A stretch of 64,000 nucleotides of DNA from Pectinophora gossypiella (GCF_024362695.1 NC_065408.1:2790001-2854000); one strand, 5' to 3'. Shown: positions 10,450 to 21,246, counted from the first letter of the stretch. The notes: generated by a model from the letters alone, not told the origin. Numbers and translations: made by a program.

Positions 10450-10585
10450 TCAGCGGTGAATAAAAAAAACATCGCGAGAAAACCCGCATTCCCGAGAAAT
10501 GCGTTTTGGAGGTATGCGACTGCTTCTATTTGGCTGGTCAGACTGCTGTCTGACTTTTCAGCCCGCGGTGGGAAAACATGACTAA
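10450..10585 (+). repeat. SINE-E tail fragment
   Basis: TCAGCGGTGAAT, AACATCGCGAGAAAACCCGC and GAGAAATGCGTTTTGGAGGT follow SINE-E order up to a decayed GTCAGACTGCTGTCTGAC segment. The head is missing. Confidence 0.7.
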
Positions 10586-10587
10586 TT

Positions 10588-10723
10588 CATAATTAAAGCA
10601 CATAATAACGGGTTCTTACCGCGTTTAAATGGATCATGGCACTTGCAACAGTGTCGAAATATCGGGAGTCTCATATCCCCGTTTAAACGCGGTAAGAACC
10701 CGTTATTATGTGCTTTAATTATG
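10588..10723. mobile_element. MITE with perfect 42-bp terminal inverted repeats
   Basis: 10588-10629 (CATAATTAAAGCACATAATA...) is the exact reverse complement of 10682-10723. The ~52-bp centre includes AAATATCGGGAGTCTCATA. A decayed relative hosts Helitron copy 3 (46270-46293 and 49277-49367). Superfamily not identifiable without a target-site duplication analysis. Confidence 0.85.
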
Positions 10724-10821
10724 ATAATATCCGCGTAAACTTAAAACAATGTATGACTAATTCAGTTTAGGTCACATACCTTCGAATTAGAAAATAAAAT
10801 CGAATATCCAAGAAAAGATTA

Positions 10822-10885
10822 AGCCCGTGATGGATTCGAACCTGTGACTGGCAAGCGTTATTACATCTGAGCGACTTGGCCTCCC
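10822..10885 (-). repeat. tRNA-like SINE head fragment
   Basis: GATGGATTCGAACCTGTGAC (reversed B-box region) and ATCTGAGCGACTTGGCCTCC (reversed A-box region), with spacing like the SINE-E head at 4774-4836. Body absent. Confidence 0.5.
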
Positions 10886-11357
10886 ATTCTAGCATCGTAG
10901 CAAAAAAAGACCGATGTAAATAAACTTTCCTTATTTACTTAAACCTTTTGAAGAGTAAATATAATTTGTTTATTAAGTCAATTTTTCGCTTGAAGTAAAT
11001 ATTTGCTGTAAGTAGACGTTTCCTGTAAAGTTTGTAATTAGACTTTTAAGGAAAAAGGGTATATTTTAATATATATTTTGTTACTTTAGATTTGTTGTAA
11101 AACGATATATTTATTTGCTTGTTAAAAGTTCAAAAGGTAACTTTATTTATTTTGCCAGTAAACGAATTCATTACGTTTATTAATTATAATTGTTGTTATT
11201 ACAAAACTTGGAATGTGAACAACGGTACTCTTATTATCTTCTTCCTAGCGTGAATCCCGTCGTCTTGCGCCGGGGTCCGCTTTCCTACTGTTACCCTACT
11301 ACTACTACTGCTACTGCACTTTTTGCTACTGTTACTGTGTGTGTGTGGTGTTGTGTA

Positions 11358-11597
11358 ATTCCCTCATTCAGCGCTTATCGCTATCGACCCACTAGGGTTG
11401 ATTAATTCTTTCAAATATTTTTCCTCTCAGACGACGCCCTGAGCCGAGGTTCGCGCCCAACTGGGCACCCTCAGGCCTGTTGTCTTAAACGTTGTACCGG
11501 GTGAGAGCCTTCAGCGCTCCCCATTTGTCCGGCCAAGTAGTTAATGCCATCTGCGGCAAATCTACAATAAGTCACGTCAAAAAAAAAAAAAAAAGGT
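11358..11597 (+). repeat. Repeat A copy with poly(A)
   Basis: Runs from CCCTCATTCAGCGCTTATCG through CCTGAGCCGAGGTTCGCGCC and GTACCGGGTGAGAGCCTTCA to GCGGCAAATCTACAATAAGT and a 17-A run. An undisrupted example of the site at which Helitron copies 1 and 2 are inserted. Confidence 0.9.
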
Positions 11598-12004
11598 GTT
11601 GTGTAACGGTACTCTTATTATAAAATTAAATTATGTTAAGGACAGCTCTACAAAAAAGTCCTGTCGTGAATTTCTTTCGCATGAGTCGTGAGGTTAATGA
11701 CTGACGTTACCAATTCATGTCAGGATTTCTATAGGTTTCCGCTTTTTTATTCCTTAGGGCATGATCCGGGGCAAAAACTATCTTAAGTTCTCCCCTGAAT
11801 CTCAAACTATCTTTATACCAAATTCATATCTTAAAGAAAGAAAGATAATTTATTTGCTTAAATATGAGTAATATAAATACAGATGTCAGTGTTCACATTA
11901 AACGTTTTCTACAAATATTAAGTAGATTCTCAATACATGCACGAAACTATTACATGAATTATTCTTGGATTAGACATACAGACATACAAAAACTGTCGCC
12001 ACTT

Positions 12005-12165
12005 CCCACTGGGGTAATCGGAGACTATTGAATTTCATTTGCTTCGATCCTGGCACATTTCTTTTGCTTCCTCCACATTCATCAATCGCTTCATACACGC
12101 ATGCCGGTTCGGAACCGTACTAAAGCTCCATACTGTGTAGATCGTACTAAACCTTTTCCAAGGAC
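12005..12165 (-). pseudogene. LINE-G C-terminus remnant
   Basis: The minus-strand reading resembles the RACMKRLMNVEEA...C-DRSKWN segment of LINE-G at 28866-29117, ending near a reversed stop and CCCACTGGGG. Several indels break the frame. An AT-rich tail of another LINE precedes it at 11833-11970. Confidence 0.6.
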
Positions 12166-12702
12166 TTCATATTATATATGTCATATATAGAGTTTAATAA
12201 ACCCAAGTGGTTTTATATTTTCTAGAATAAAATTTATTATAATTCTACGTCTCATATTAAAATTTAATAGAATGTAAAGAAAAACTAACAATACTTAAGT
12301 ATTCCATGCTGATTGTTATAACAACGCGGAATATTCCAAGTTTCTCTTTGCATGGAACATAAAACGTCTCATAACTCATCCGAATTATTCACTTTTCCTC
12401 GCACCTCCAAGGCCCTAACTTTTTATTTGAGTAAGGAATACTAAGGAATGAAGGAATTCTGTCCAGGTTTAAGTTGTGCCATAAATTAGCGGAGACAATA
12501 CACGTAGGATAAATCGTTGTCACGTAAGAATGTCGCATTAGTTGCGGGACGCCAGGCACGCTCGGAGGGTGCTAGTGTTGGCAACGTCCCGGATTTCAAT
12601 TCCCACTTTTTTACTTCGTCCCGTTTTTGTTATACACACTTTGAATGACGGGAATTTTACCATGTTACTGATGTGATGGAGTACTTTTATAAACAAAAAA
12701 AA

Positions 12703-12783
12703 CATTAATCAAGAATTGAATTCTTGATTCAATTTCAAGAATTGAATTCAAGAATTGAATTCTTGAAGAATTCTTGATTAATG
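12703..12783. repeat. Nested palindrome
   Basis: 12703-12717 (CATTAATCAAGAATT) pairs perfectly with 12769-12783. The interior is built from repeated CAAGAATTG and GAATTCTTG blocks that can pair in several ways. No element family recognised. Confidence 0.75.
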
Positions 12784-12987
12784 TTGCTGACTGAGGCTGC
12801 AAAAGATCGCGAGGAGTGGAAATCTTTTATTCAAGCCCTACATCCCAACAGGGAATAAAAAGATTAGAAGAAGAAGAGAAGAAGAAGAATTGACTTGGAG
12901 CACTTTTAGCTACCTATTGTATCGGAACAACTTCAACAAACGAATAGATTCGTGCCCAGGATTACATTAATTTATAACCAGTATTCT

Positions 12988-13320
12988 AACGGCCTCCTTG
13001 GTCTAGTGGTTGGAGCGTTAGCCTCACGATCTAGAGGTCCGGGTTCGATTCCCGATGGGGACATTGTCGAAATCACATTTTGAGACTGTCCTTTGTTTGG
13101 TAAGGACTTTTCAGACTTGAATCACCTGATTGTCCGAAAAAGTAAGATGATTTCGTGCTTCGGAGGGCACGTTAAGCCGTTGGTCCCATCTTTTAGCCGT
13201 AAAAACACCTCCGCCGACCCGCATTGGAACAGCGTGATGCGGTATGGATATCCTCTCCGGTTGATTGAGGGGAGGCCTGTGCCCAGCAGTGGGACATATA
13301 TAGGCTGTTTATGTTATGTA
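12988..13320 (+). mobile_element. SINE-C, best full-length copy
   Basis: Head with GTCTAGTGGTTGGAGCG (A box) and GGGTTCGATTCCC (B box). Body: GGGGACATTGTCGAAATCAC, GACTGTCCTTTGTTTGG, and the central domain GCACGTTAAGCCGTTGGTCC shared with SINE-B and SINE-D. Tail: CGGTTGATTGAGGGGAGGCC, TGTGCCCAGCAGTGGGACAT and ATATAGGCTG. An 89-codon ORF across it also appears in the copy at 62908-63241, but it just tracks the SINE and is not a gene. Confidence 0.9.
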
Positions 13321-13379
13321 TGTTTATGTATACTTAACCAGTATTCTAAGGCGCATCAATAAACGGGCGCTTTAGGAAA

Positions 13380-14580
13380 AGGCAGTGCTCTCACTGGTGG
13401 TTTCTATTGTGTTAATGTACACAGGCTGCGCCCGCGCCGCGACTCGAAGCTGCCACGCCTGCGCCCGCCATTTCGACACTCGTATGAGCAACGCGCCTAA
13501 GTTTTACTTTTAAGTCAAATAATAAAACTACTTTGTAATATAAGTACGCGACATCTAGACAAGATCTACCTGACTATGAAAACATATCACACGTTAATCT
13601 CAAAAACATTAAAAAAAAAACTCTTGTCATTTGATCTCGTAAGAAAATAATATACAGTCCTCTTTTTTACCTTTGACGTTAATCAAATTGTTTAGCCGGA
13701 TCTAACTTACCGCATTTAGGTAGGCGTATCTGAACCTCTTTAAGATTATCTGTATTTTTTTCTTTTTTTATTTCCCTGTGGTTTGTCCTATTATGTACAA
13801 ATAAATAAACCTTCAATACACGAAGAGATCCGCCGGATGATATTTTAAAAACCCCATTCTAAGTTTTTCTTTTTGCATCAGACCTTACAAGGAAGTTATT
13901 ACCGGTAACAACAAACGTATTTTTCATTGACGTATTAAAGAGCGAAAAATGGTTATCCGGGAAAACGCATAAGTAACAGGGAAATTTGAATTGTGAGACG
14001 TAAATTACTTCCTTGGAAACCGTCTGTGTACTTTTCCTCCCTTTGATATTTGATTTTGAGCCAGCGGCCAAGTCCTCCACTCGCCCATTGTACATTTACT
14101 TCATTATTGCGACTCAATGCTTTAAAAACGTAAATCAATGTCTATGTAACGTTCTATCTTTCCCCTCTTTTGTATCTCAATTAAACACGGAAATTCATAA
14201 ATCCGTTTTTATTATGCGAACACAGCAAACGAAATATTGATATAGCATTGAATGAGATATTTATTTATTCTCAAATTATTTTATTCTTATTCTTATTCTT
14301 CATATTTTACTTCGAATATTTTAACACTGAAATGAGTAGTTGGTATTTTTATTTTAAAAGGATTACTTCGGTGTAATTTTAACTTTACATACACATCGCT
14401 TCATATACGCATGCCGTTTCAGAGCAGATCGGTAGTTTTGGTTCAGGGTAATTTTAACATTATTTATTATAAATCTATCTTATATTTCACAAGTTTACAA
14501 TATGCTTAATTATTATAATTAAATAAATAATAATCTTAATTTCCTTTATTTGTGTTTATTTATTGGCCTATGGTTTTGGT
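13380..14580. other. Unassigned AT-rich stretch
   Basis: Apart from a small GC-rich patch at 13425-13495 (TGCGCCCGCGCCGCGACTCG), nothing recognisable. Short ORFs around 13859-14240 overlap on both strands without coding character. A TCTTAT microsatellite lies near 14285. Confidence 0.3.
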
Positions 14581-14589
14581 TTCATATAA

Positions 14590-14750
14590 GGCCATTCTTT
14601 TCTGGAGCCCTGTATAGGTGCCCTAGTATGGCTTTGAAATAGACTACTCTGGGCGCCTTCCTACTCGCGTCAGATAGCCTACTTCGGGCGGAAGACAAGA
14701 GGGAAACCACTGCCCTATTTTTCCCTAAAATGTAGAGCGTGGCTCTTAAA
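14590..14750 (+). repeat. LINE-L 3' segment
   Basis: GTATGGCTTTGAAATAGACT, CTCTGGGCGCC, GGAAACCACTGCCCTATTTT and TCCC, then GAGCGTGGCTCTTAAAT. The same string occurs at 36330-36485 and inverted at 59400-59550. It merges into the LHRQERGS stop region, so it is the 3' part of LINE-L with an internal deletion. Confidence 0.65.
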
Positions 14751-14954
14751 TAAGTGATGAATCTTTATAAGATTAAAGCTGTATTTTAATACTTATCTCT
14801 AATTAATTATTTCCCTTTCTCTTCTCGTCACCCAAGTGCTATCGTGCTGACTGGGTACTAACTTAACCTCACTTATATTGAGAAGGCCGCCGGCTTTTTA
14901 CAGAATGTCGAAGAAGAACATCTGACCCAATGTGTACTCATCAACATCATAAAT

Positions 14955-15240
14955 TTAAGATCCACACTCTTGTCGGTGTAGCATTTTCCATTCCAGTCTA
15001 TCAAAGGCCAATTCCTTGTCCTCCCTATAAGACACGACGTTAACCTTTTCTTTTATCTGTTCCATGTAAGCTTTTTTTGGTCTTCCCCTTCCTCTCTTTC
15101 CTTCTAGCTTTCCTTCTATGATGTTTTTAATAAATTCGTCGTGTCTTATTAGGTGTCCAATCATCTTGCCTCTTCTGTCCTCACTAATTCTCAGTATTTG
15201 TCTTTTTTCCCTTACTCTTACTAGCACTTCCCAATGTGTA
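14955..15240 (-). pseudogene. LINE-L reverse transcriptase C-terminal fragment
   Basis: An open frame of about 90 codons carries VRVREKR, MIGHLIRHDEFIKNIIEGK, a GKRGRGRPKK basic motif, YMEQIKEKVNVVSYRE and LHRQECGS, then a stop. This is the extreme C-terminus of an RTE-like non-LTR endonuclease/reverse transcriptase. The catalytic RT and endonuclease domains are missing, so it is a dead 5'-truncated copy. Copies of the end occur at 8881, 29307, 36450 and 36925. Confidence 0.8.
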
Positions 15241-15287
15241 CCATGTGCCTATATTTACCTTAGTATATTATACTACTTCACATAACA

Positions 15288-15372
15288 TTAGCTCACGACC
15301 ATGTACCAATTGAGGTAGGCAGAGGTAAATCCACCGCAAGATGCACCTCACCGAGCTCTCTGAACACCTAGT
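15288..15372 (+). repeat. Repeat K copy
   Basis: AGCTCACGACCATGTACCAA, TTGAGGTAGGCAGAGGTAAA, GCAAGATGCACCTCACCGAG. Related copies lie at 18404, 28601 and 35195, all in this orientation. Class unknown. Confidence 0.6.
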
Positions 15373-15390
15373 AGACTTAGTACATCATAT

Positions 15391-15500
15391 ACAGGTTGTT
15401 AGTAACATCTTGAAAATTCCACTTGATATCAACTCAAAATCATAGTCTGAACCATCCCTCAAAGTAACATCCTTTATTATATTAGTACAATTTTACATTG
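15391..15500. repeat. MITE-J partial copy
   Basis: CAGGTTGTTAGTAACATC at one end, then AAATTCCACTTGATATCAAC and GAACCATCCCTCAAAGTAAC. The outer part of one arm only. Confidence 0.55.
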
Positions 15501-15639
15501 TATTATTATAAAAAAAAACCGATATCCATGTTGCGAGTAAATACCCCGGAATTTCCGGGACTGTGAAGCACAGCACTAGCGCGTCGCAATAACAGTGGCA
15601 CACCGCAGTTAGGTGGTAGTTGTTATTGGTTGTATTATT

Positions 15640-16075
15640 TATGTGACGGAGGTGACAGTTGGTATAGTAGGTCATTGAGCCGGCTTTCTTCGGTGCATCT
15701 GGGATTTATGAGTAGGTGTCGGCGGATACCTTTATTGCATTGCTGGCAATGAGCGAGAAAGCTCTTATTTATAAATGAGCCGGGGTCCGCTTAGCTAACC
15801 TAAAGATTTGGCAGGTCCGGTTTTTTACAGAAGCGTTTTTGCCTGACCTTCCAACCCGCGAAGGGAAAACCAGCCCAATATATGTTAGGTCACATACCTC
15901 CTGCTCCTTGTAAGATGAGAATTATTTTTGTTTTTTTTTTTTTTTTTTTACATTAATTTATAAACAGAAAGTTGTCATGTATTTCTTCTGTGCACCTAAG
16001 ATTTGTGAGTAGCAACGTGTGAGGTGTCGACAGACACTATATTGCATTACTGGAAATGAGCGGTGTAAGTTCTTT
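15640..16075. repeat. Direct pair of a diverged ~90-bp repeat
   Basis: 15685-15762 (CGGTGCATCTGGGATTTATG ... TATTGCATTGCTGGCAATGA) and 15988-16056 (TGTGCACCTAAGATTTGTGA ... TATTGCATTACTGGAAATGA) align with scattered substitutions. A minus-strand SINE-E tail lies between them at 15784-15905. Confidence 0.5.
15784..15905 (-). repeat. SINE-E tail fragment
   Basis: GGGTCCGCTTAGCTAACCTA, CAGGTCCGGTTTTTTACAGA, AACCCGCGAAGGGAAAACCA and GCCCAATATATGTTAGGTCA are the reversed 3' half of SINE-E. Confidence 0.8.
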
Positions 16076-16440
16076 TTCACGTCCTTGTATGATGAGAAAT
16101 TCTTTTAGGTATTTTCATTATTTTATAAACAGATTTATTGCACTGGTCCTTTTTTTGCGAGTTGCTAGGTCAGGCAGACATTTGATTCTGGGAAAAATCG
16201 GACCTACCAAAAGGGGATAACTGACGGCATGGATGAGGCTGATGATGTACGATTTGAAAGGAAGAAAATATTCATTATATAGGTGATTCCGTAAGGGCAG
16301 AAACAGAAGTAACCGACATTATTTTGACGGACGCAGAAGACCGGACAAAACACAAGATGTTAATAGGAAAGGAAAACTTTTTTTTTATCTTTGGGATGCT
16401 AATAACGCTTAACAAAACAAATAATGATTTAAGTATCATC

Positions 16441-16735
16441 ATCTTCAGGCCATTAACGTCCCTACGGCTGGGGCACGGGCCTTCCCTATGGATGGATAGG
16501 GAGATCGGGCCTTAAACCATCACGCGGGCCCAGTGCGGATTGATGGTTATTAACGACTGCTAATGCAGCCGGGACCAACGGCTTGACGTGCCTTCCGAAG
16601 CACGGAGGATTTCGAGATGAAAACTTTTTTTGTGGTAACCCATCCTATGACCGGCCTTTGCGAAACTTACTTAACTTCAACAATCGCAGACCGAGCGCAG
16701 TAACCGCTGCGCCACCGAGCTCCTTTAATGATTTA
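16441..16735 (-). mobile_element. SINE-D, more complete copy
   Basis: On the minus strand: GAGCTCGGTGGCGCAGCGGT with a good tRNA-type A box (TGGCGCAGCGG), then TGCGCTCGGTCTGCGATTGT, GAAGTTAAGTAAG, GGCCGGTCATAGGATGGG (5S-like), an A-rich linker and ATCTCGAAATCC. The shared central domain (CGTGCTTCGGAAGGCACGTC) follows, and the tail is GGGACGTTAATGGCCTGAAG. The 5S-like intermediate element is better kept here than at 8045-8336. Confidence 0.75.
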
Positions 16736-16840
16736 AGTATAATGAAGTTTAAGATATTTACCGTTTTTGACAACGCTTGTGTGGAAATGTCTTAACGTGT
16801 TTTCTACTATAAAAATATATTCGAATCACTAACTCTTTTA

Positions 16841-17112
16841 GTGGCCTCTGTGGTCTTGTGGATGAGCGTTGGGCTCACGATCTGGAGGTCTCGGGTTCGA
16901 ATCTCGTTAGGGTCACATCACAAATATCACGTTAGGACGTTATAGACTTTATTATTCATTATTGTCCGAAAGTAAGATAAGCCCCGGCACTTTATACTGA
17001 TGTAAGTGAGTAATCTTTACATGAGCCATATCAGGGGCCTTTTGGGGGTCAACATTAACCCTGACACCAGGGTTGATGAGGTTGGTGATCCACCTCACAA
17101 CCCACACGTTAG
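16841..17112 (+). mobile_element. SINE-B copy with central deletion
   Basis: The head GGCCTCTGTGGTCTTGTGGA ... GGTTCGAATCTCG is intact. The GGCACGTTAAGCCGTTGGTC domain is lost between GATAAGCCCCGGCACTT and TACTGATGTAAG. The tail CTGACACCAGGGTTGATGAG ... CACAACCCACACG is present. Confidence 0.85.
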
Positions 17113-17786
17113 AGGAAGAGAATAATACTCTTCTCGTTGACAAAGGTAGAATGAACTTTATAAATATTTCACCGTGTTTTCGCAATTCTAGATGGTCTGG
17201 GGGCGCCAATGGACCGCAACCTCACCCGATAGTTTACAATGTCTTGTTTTTTTTCTTTTCCTGTCCTCCTTTCCTTCCCCCTTATTTACAGACAAACTTG
17301 AATACTTTATACCACGATAGTTTCAACTTGAAAGAAATATCTCTTCAACAGCAAACGCATAAACGTAATTACTTTAGTTAAGCAACTTCTATTCAGGCGC
17401 CAAAACTTGCATAACGGGAAAACACTTAACGCTTAAACGAATGAAAAAAAGTTAGTTAGGGGCAAAGACAAAAAGGAAACAGCACGTCTAATGGGCCCAA
17501 GTTTGGAAACACTTTGGCTAAACATTCGCTAATGGAAATGGAAGCAAGCCAGGGCGAAGTGTAGTAACCGTGGAATCAGTCGTTTTTTATACGCACGACG
17601 TTTGCTGCCAAATTGTGGTCCATTTTTTGTTTTCGCCGGGCGTCGTTATTGGACATTAGTACGACAAAGTAGTTTCGTGATTTTCTTGTTACGATTTCTT
17701 GAAAAATAGTAGATTTGGTAACCCAGTTTGACGCTTGGCACTGTGAAGTCGCAAATTCAAATTCCACCAATAAATTTTGAAATTGC

Positions 17787-18055
17787 GTAGTTTACTAGGT
17801 CAATGATAAATTATGAAATTCTGATTACTAAATCAAGACAGATCTAAATGTGACAAAAAACCTTTTCTTTTTTTATTTAACTTATTTACGAATTTTAATA
17901 AATAATAAGTGCGATATTTTGTCACGTTTTTGTATGACGTCAAAAGTAGCTTTATTATACGAATTCCATAGTCATTTCGTGTTTTGACGTTTAGTAAAAA
18001 GTCATTTAAAACAATGTATAAAAACTAACTGATTTGGCTATTTGGAAATTACCCT
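17787..18055 (+). repeat. Diverged direct repeat P, copy 1
   Basis: Marker blocks in order: GTAGTTTACTAGGTCAATGA, AAGACAGATCTAAATGTGAC, ATTTAACTTATTTACGAATT, TTTCGTGTTTTGACGTTTAG and AACTGATTTGGCTATTTGGA. The same blocks in the same order occur at 18773 and 20466. Confidence 0.7.
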
Positions 18056-18072
18056 ATTGTTTTCTTTTATTT

Positions 18073-18350
18073 TTGACGTGACTTATTGTAGATTTGCCGC
18101 AGATGGCATTAACTACTTGGCCGGAACCTGTTGTTTTCGACATCATGTTTGGATCATATTATATTGTTATCATGTGCTCAGCGGTGAAGGAAAACATCGT
18201 GAGGCAAAATTTCCTAGAAATGCGTTTCGGGATATATGGTACCTGGTATTGGACTGATTTTCCCTTCGCGGGTCAGACAGGCAATCGCTTATGTAAGAAA
18301 CCGGACCTGTAAAAACTTCATGTCTGATAAGCGAACCCCGTGAAAGCGAA
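18073..18350. repeat. Repeat A end (-) joined to SINE-E tail (+)
   Basis: 18073-18126 is a minus-strand repeat A 3' end stopping at TACTTGGCCGGA. 18127-18350 continues directly as the SINE-E body (ATCATGTTTGGATCATATTA, GCGGTGAAGGAAAACATCGT, ACCGGACCTG). The ORFs across this join are shadows. Confidence 0.7.
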
Positions 18351-18403
18351 ATAACACTAGGCAGATTATTTCTTGGAATAAATATAGGAGTATATTAAAA
18401 GTC

Positions 18404-18512
18404 ATAACATAATATAAGATCACGGCTATATTCCCAATTGGGGTAGTCAGAGGCAACCATCGTAAGATGAACTAAGTACCCACTTTTCACCGAGCTCTCT
18501 GTTGAAATTCGC
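18404..18512 (+). repeat. Repeat K copy
   Basis: GATCACGGCTATATTCCCAA, TTGGGGTAGTCAGAGGCAAC, CATCGTAAGATGAACTAAGT, CACCGAGCTCTCTG. Confidence 0.6.
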
Positions 18513-18772
18513 CTGGGAATAACAAGCGTAGTTCCTGTTTAGAGAGTCCTTGTATTATTATTAGGCACTCCTATTACAAGAAAGTGCTTTTCTACAACAT
18601 GTTTTGATAATTCAAAACGAGGATAATAGTGTATTCGACTAGGCCCAAGAGGAAGGATTACCAAACATCAACTTCACTTTGCTTTTTGACTTATTTAATG
18701 TTATTTTCGAATTGTAATTATGATATAAGTAACAATGAGTACGACGTTTGACATTTTTTGATGACGTCAGAA

Positions 18773-19070
18773 GTAACTACGTAGTTTTCTAGGTCAAAGA
18801 TAAATTATTAAACTCTAAATAAAGACAGATCTAAAGGTGACAAAAAACGTTTTCTTTTTTCTATTTAACTTATTTATGAATTTAAATAAAGTTCTCTTTT
18901 ATTATTACTACATTTCTATGTAGTAATAATTAAATAATAATTAATTGCGTCATTGTGTCTTGTTTTTCTATGACCTCATAGGTTGCTTTTTCATACAAAT
19001 TCCCTAGCAATTTCGTGTTTTGACGTTTATTAAAAAGTAACTGATTTGACTAGTTGGAAAGTACCTTATT
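18773..19070 (+). repeat. Diverged direct repeat P, copy 2
   Basis: Matches copy 1 block by block (GTAGTTTTCTAGGTCAAAGA, AAGACAGATCTAAAGGTGAC, TTTCGTGTTTTGACGTTTAT, AACTGATTTGACTAGTTGGA). It has an insertion around 18893-18955 containing a TACTACATTTCTATGTAGTA palindrome. Confidence 0.7.
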
Positions 19071-19074
19071 TCAT

Positions 19075-19835
19075 GTTCCACAGATCGATTTGACATTTCG
19101 TAAAAAGTATCTCATTTGAAAGAATAGTGAAGTAGCCCATACGATGCGCTTGATCAAATTTCTATTATTATACATACGATAAGGTGTTAAAGTCCAATAA
19201 ATTTCTTGCAAAGTAATAAATTAAATGTTTGCACTTAAGATCTCCTGGTTACATGTCGTTTCTGTAATAGACCAAAAACACCTACAAAAATATAAATTAT
19301 ATAATTATGACAACTAATGGTTCATAATTTCACTAGTGTTTACAAAATGATTTGCTGGGGTCAGTGACGGCACTTTTGCTTTTTCATTGTACATATACAA
19401 ATAACGGAATTCATAAAAATAGCTTTTCTCTTCAATAAATCGAGCAGTTCGTAACATAATACCAGCAAGTCTTGGTTAATATCCTCCTAAATTACACATT
19501 CTTGAAGTCGTAACTTCCTCAAAACCTTTACTTCTTAGTTCCTCAGAGGAAATGTTCTTATGTTTATGAACTCTCTGTATAAATTCTAGTAGGAAAACGT
19601 CTTTGAAGTACTTTAACGGGAACTTTAATTAGTGCGTCTGGGAGCCACTTTTAATCTAATTGCTTCTAGTGGCCAGTTCCTTTAGGCTACAGTTAAGACT
19701 TAAAGCCGGACTTGTGGTCTTATGAATAGTTATAGAACCAAGGTTGGAAGTCCAGTTCCTGAGATTGCTTCTTTATTAACCAATCATGTTGCTTCATTAT
19801 CATGTCATACATATATAAACATAAAACAAAACATA
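19075..19835. other. Unassigned AT-rich stretch
   Basis: No repeat shared within the window, no coding potential and no structured RNA recognised. Confidence 0.3.
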
Positions 19836-20119
19836 AATAGCCTATATACGTCCTCTAAATAAACCGGAAAGGGGTATGGTCCACCACGCTGCTCCAATGC
19901 GGGTTGGTTGAGGTGTTTAACGGCTATTAGACAGGACCAGGCTTAACGTGCGCTCCGAAGCACGAAATCATCATACTTTTTCGGACAATCGGGTGATTCA
20001 AGCCTGCAATGTCCTTACCAAACAAAAGTCAGTCTCACAAAGTGATGTCGACATCAGGAATCGAACCCGGAATTCCAGATCGCGAACCCAACGCTCTAAC
20101 CACTACACCACGGAGGCTG
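19836..20119 (-). mobile_element. SINE-C copy
   Basis: Reversed tail (AGCCTATATACGTCC, TAAACCGGAAAGGGGTATGG), reversed central domain (GGCTTAACGTGCGCTCCGAA), GACTTTTGTTTGG on the minus strand, and reversed head (CAGGAATCGAACCCGGAATT, CTAACCACTACACCACGGAG). Moderately diverged. Confidence 0.85.
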
Positions 20120-20259
20120 TACACATGACATGTGGGATACATTTAATTTTACTTTGTTATTGAGTAATAAGTCCATTGCGTTAGTTATCTCACCCAACTG
20201 GGCATACTCAGGCTTGTTGGCTTATACTAACCTTTAAAAAGAATACCATTAACTATTGA

Positions 20260-20441
20260 CTGTAAAAGTACGTGAAAGATTCCGTGTATTTGGAAAGCAC
20301 GCTAAGCCGCTAACCTCGGGCTACGAGCCCAAATACCTCCACCAACAGACACTGGCGCGTGATGGACTATGCTCCATACCCTTCCGGTTGTTTGACGAGA
20401 GACCTGTGCCCAGCAGTGGGCCATATACAGGCCATTAAAAT
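20260..20441 (+). repeat. SINE-C 3' half
   Basis: Starts in the central domain (GAAAGCACGCTAAGCCGCTA) and runs to TGTGCCCAGCAGTGGGCCAT and ATACAGGCC. It is convergent with 19836-20119. Confidence 0.8.
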
Positions 20442-20465
20442 ACACTATGTCTATTTGTATCGTGT

Positions 20466-20715
20466 ACTAAGATAAATTATGAAGTTCTGATAACTAAATA
20501 AAGACAGGTCTAAAACTAGTAAACAACATTTTTTTTATTTATTTTTTCTATTTAACTTATTTAAGAATTTTAATCAAGAAAAACCTAATAATAAATCCTA
20601 CATTTTATCACCTTTTTGTATAATAACACTATGTGCTTTTTCATACAATTACCTGAGTAATTTCGTGTTTTGACGTTAAGTAAAAAGTAACTGATTTGAC
20701 TAGTTAGAAACTACT
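20466..20715 (+). repeat. Diverged direct repeat P, copy 3
   Basis: Shares AAATTATGAAGTTCTGATAA, AAATAAAGACAGGTCTAAAA, TTTCGTGTTTTGACGTTAAG and AACTGATTTGACTAGTTAGA with copies 1 and 2. A further scrap (TTTTCTAGATCAAAAATAAG) lies at about 21179. Confidence 0.65.
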
Positions 20716-20719
20716 CCAT

Positions 20720-21235
20720 TATTATGTAGTATTTCATCTGTAAGAGTAGTTATATTCAACAATTTAGCTGTCTCGCTCATCAGGACCGTGCACCCGTGAT
20801 AGCGTAAAAGAGAAGGTAATATTTTTGAGAATCGTCGCGGTAGGTATCAGGTGCCCCTAACTGCTTGTCTGATTTACTTGCCAACTCGCTAACTGCAAAA
20901 TTTCCTCAGTTATTAGCTGCCAAAAACATTGCTTACAACTTTGTTGGTATGAAATATTTCAAAGACCTGGTTTTTGTAAAGGAATAAATAGCAAATCTTT
21001 CTTTTTACATTTGTTTTGTGTTTGTAATGTTTGTATTTTTTACGAGAGGTTATGGTAATTTTTGATTTCGCAGCTTGCCAGCTGCTTGACAGTTTGTAGT
21101 AAATACCTCATATCTAGTAAGTATCTTTGCCGTACTTTTGTTTTGTTCCGTATTAAATACCTTTTTACAATTGGGTAGTTTTCTAGATCAAAAATAAGTA
21201 CCTATTACAAGTCTAAAACTTGTCATCATCATCCT
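20720..21235. other. Unassigned stretch
   Basis: No family match within the window. A CTTGCCAGCTGCTTGACAG motif near 21075 echoes CTTGCCAACTCGC near 20878, but this is too little to call. Confidence 0.25.
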
Positions 21236-21246
21236 CTTTTTTTCAC

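Noticed and set aside
13093..13362. 89-codon ORF with a close relative at 62902-63132
   Set aside because: Both are simply SINE-C read through in one frame. Similarity reflects SINE copies, not a protein family.
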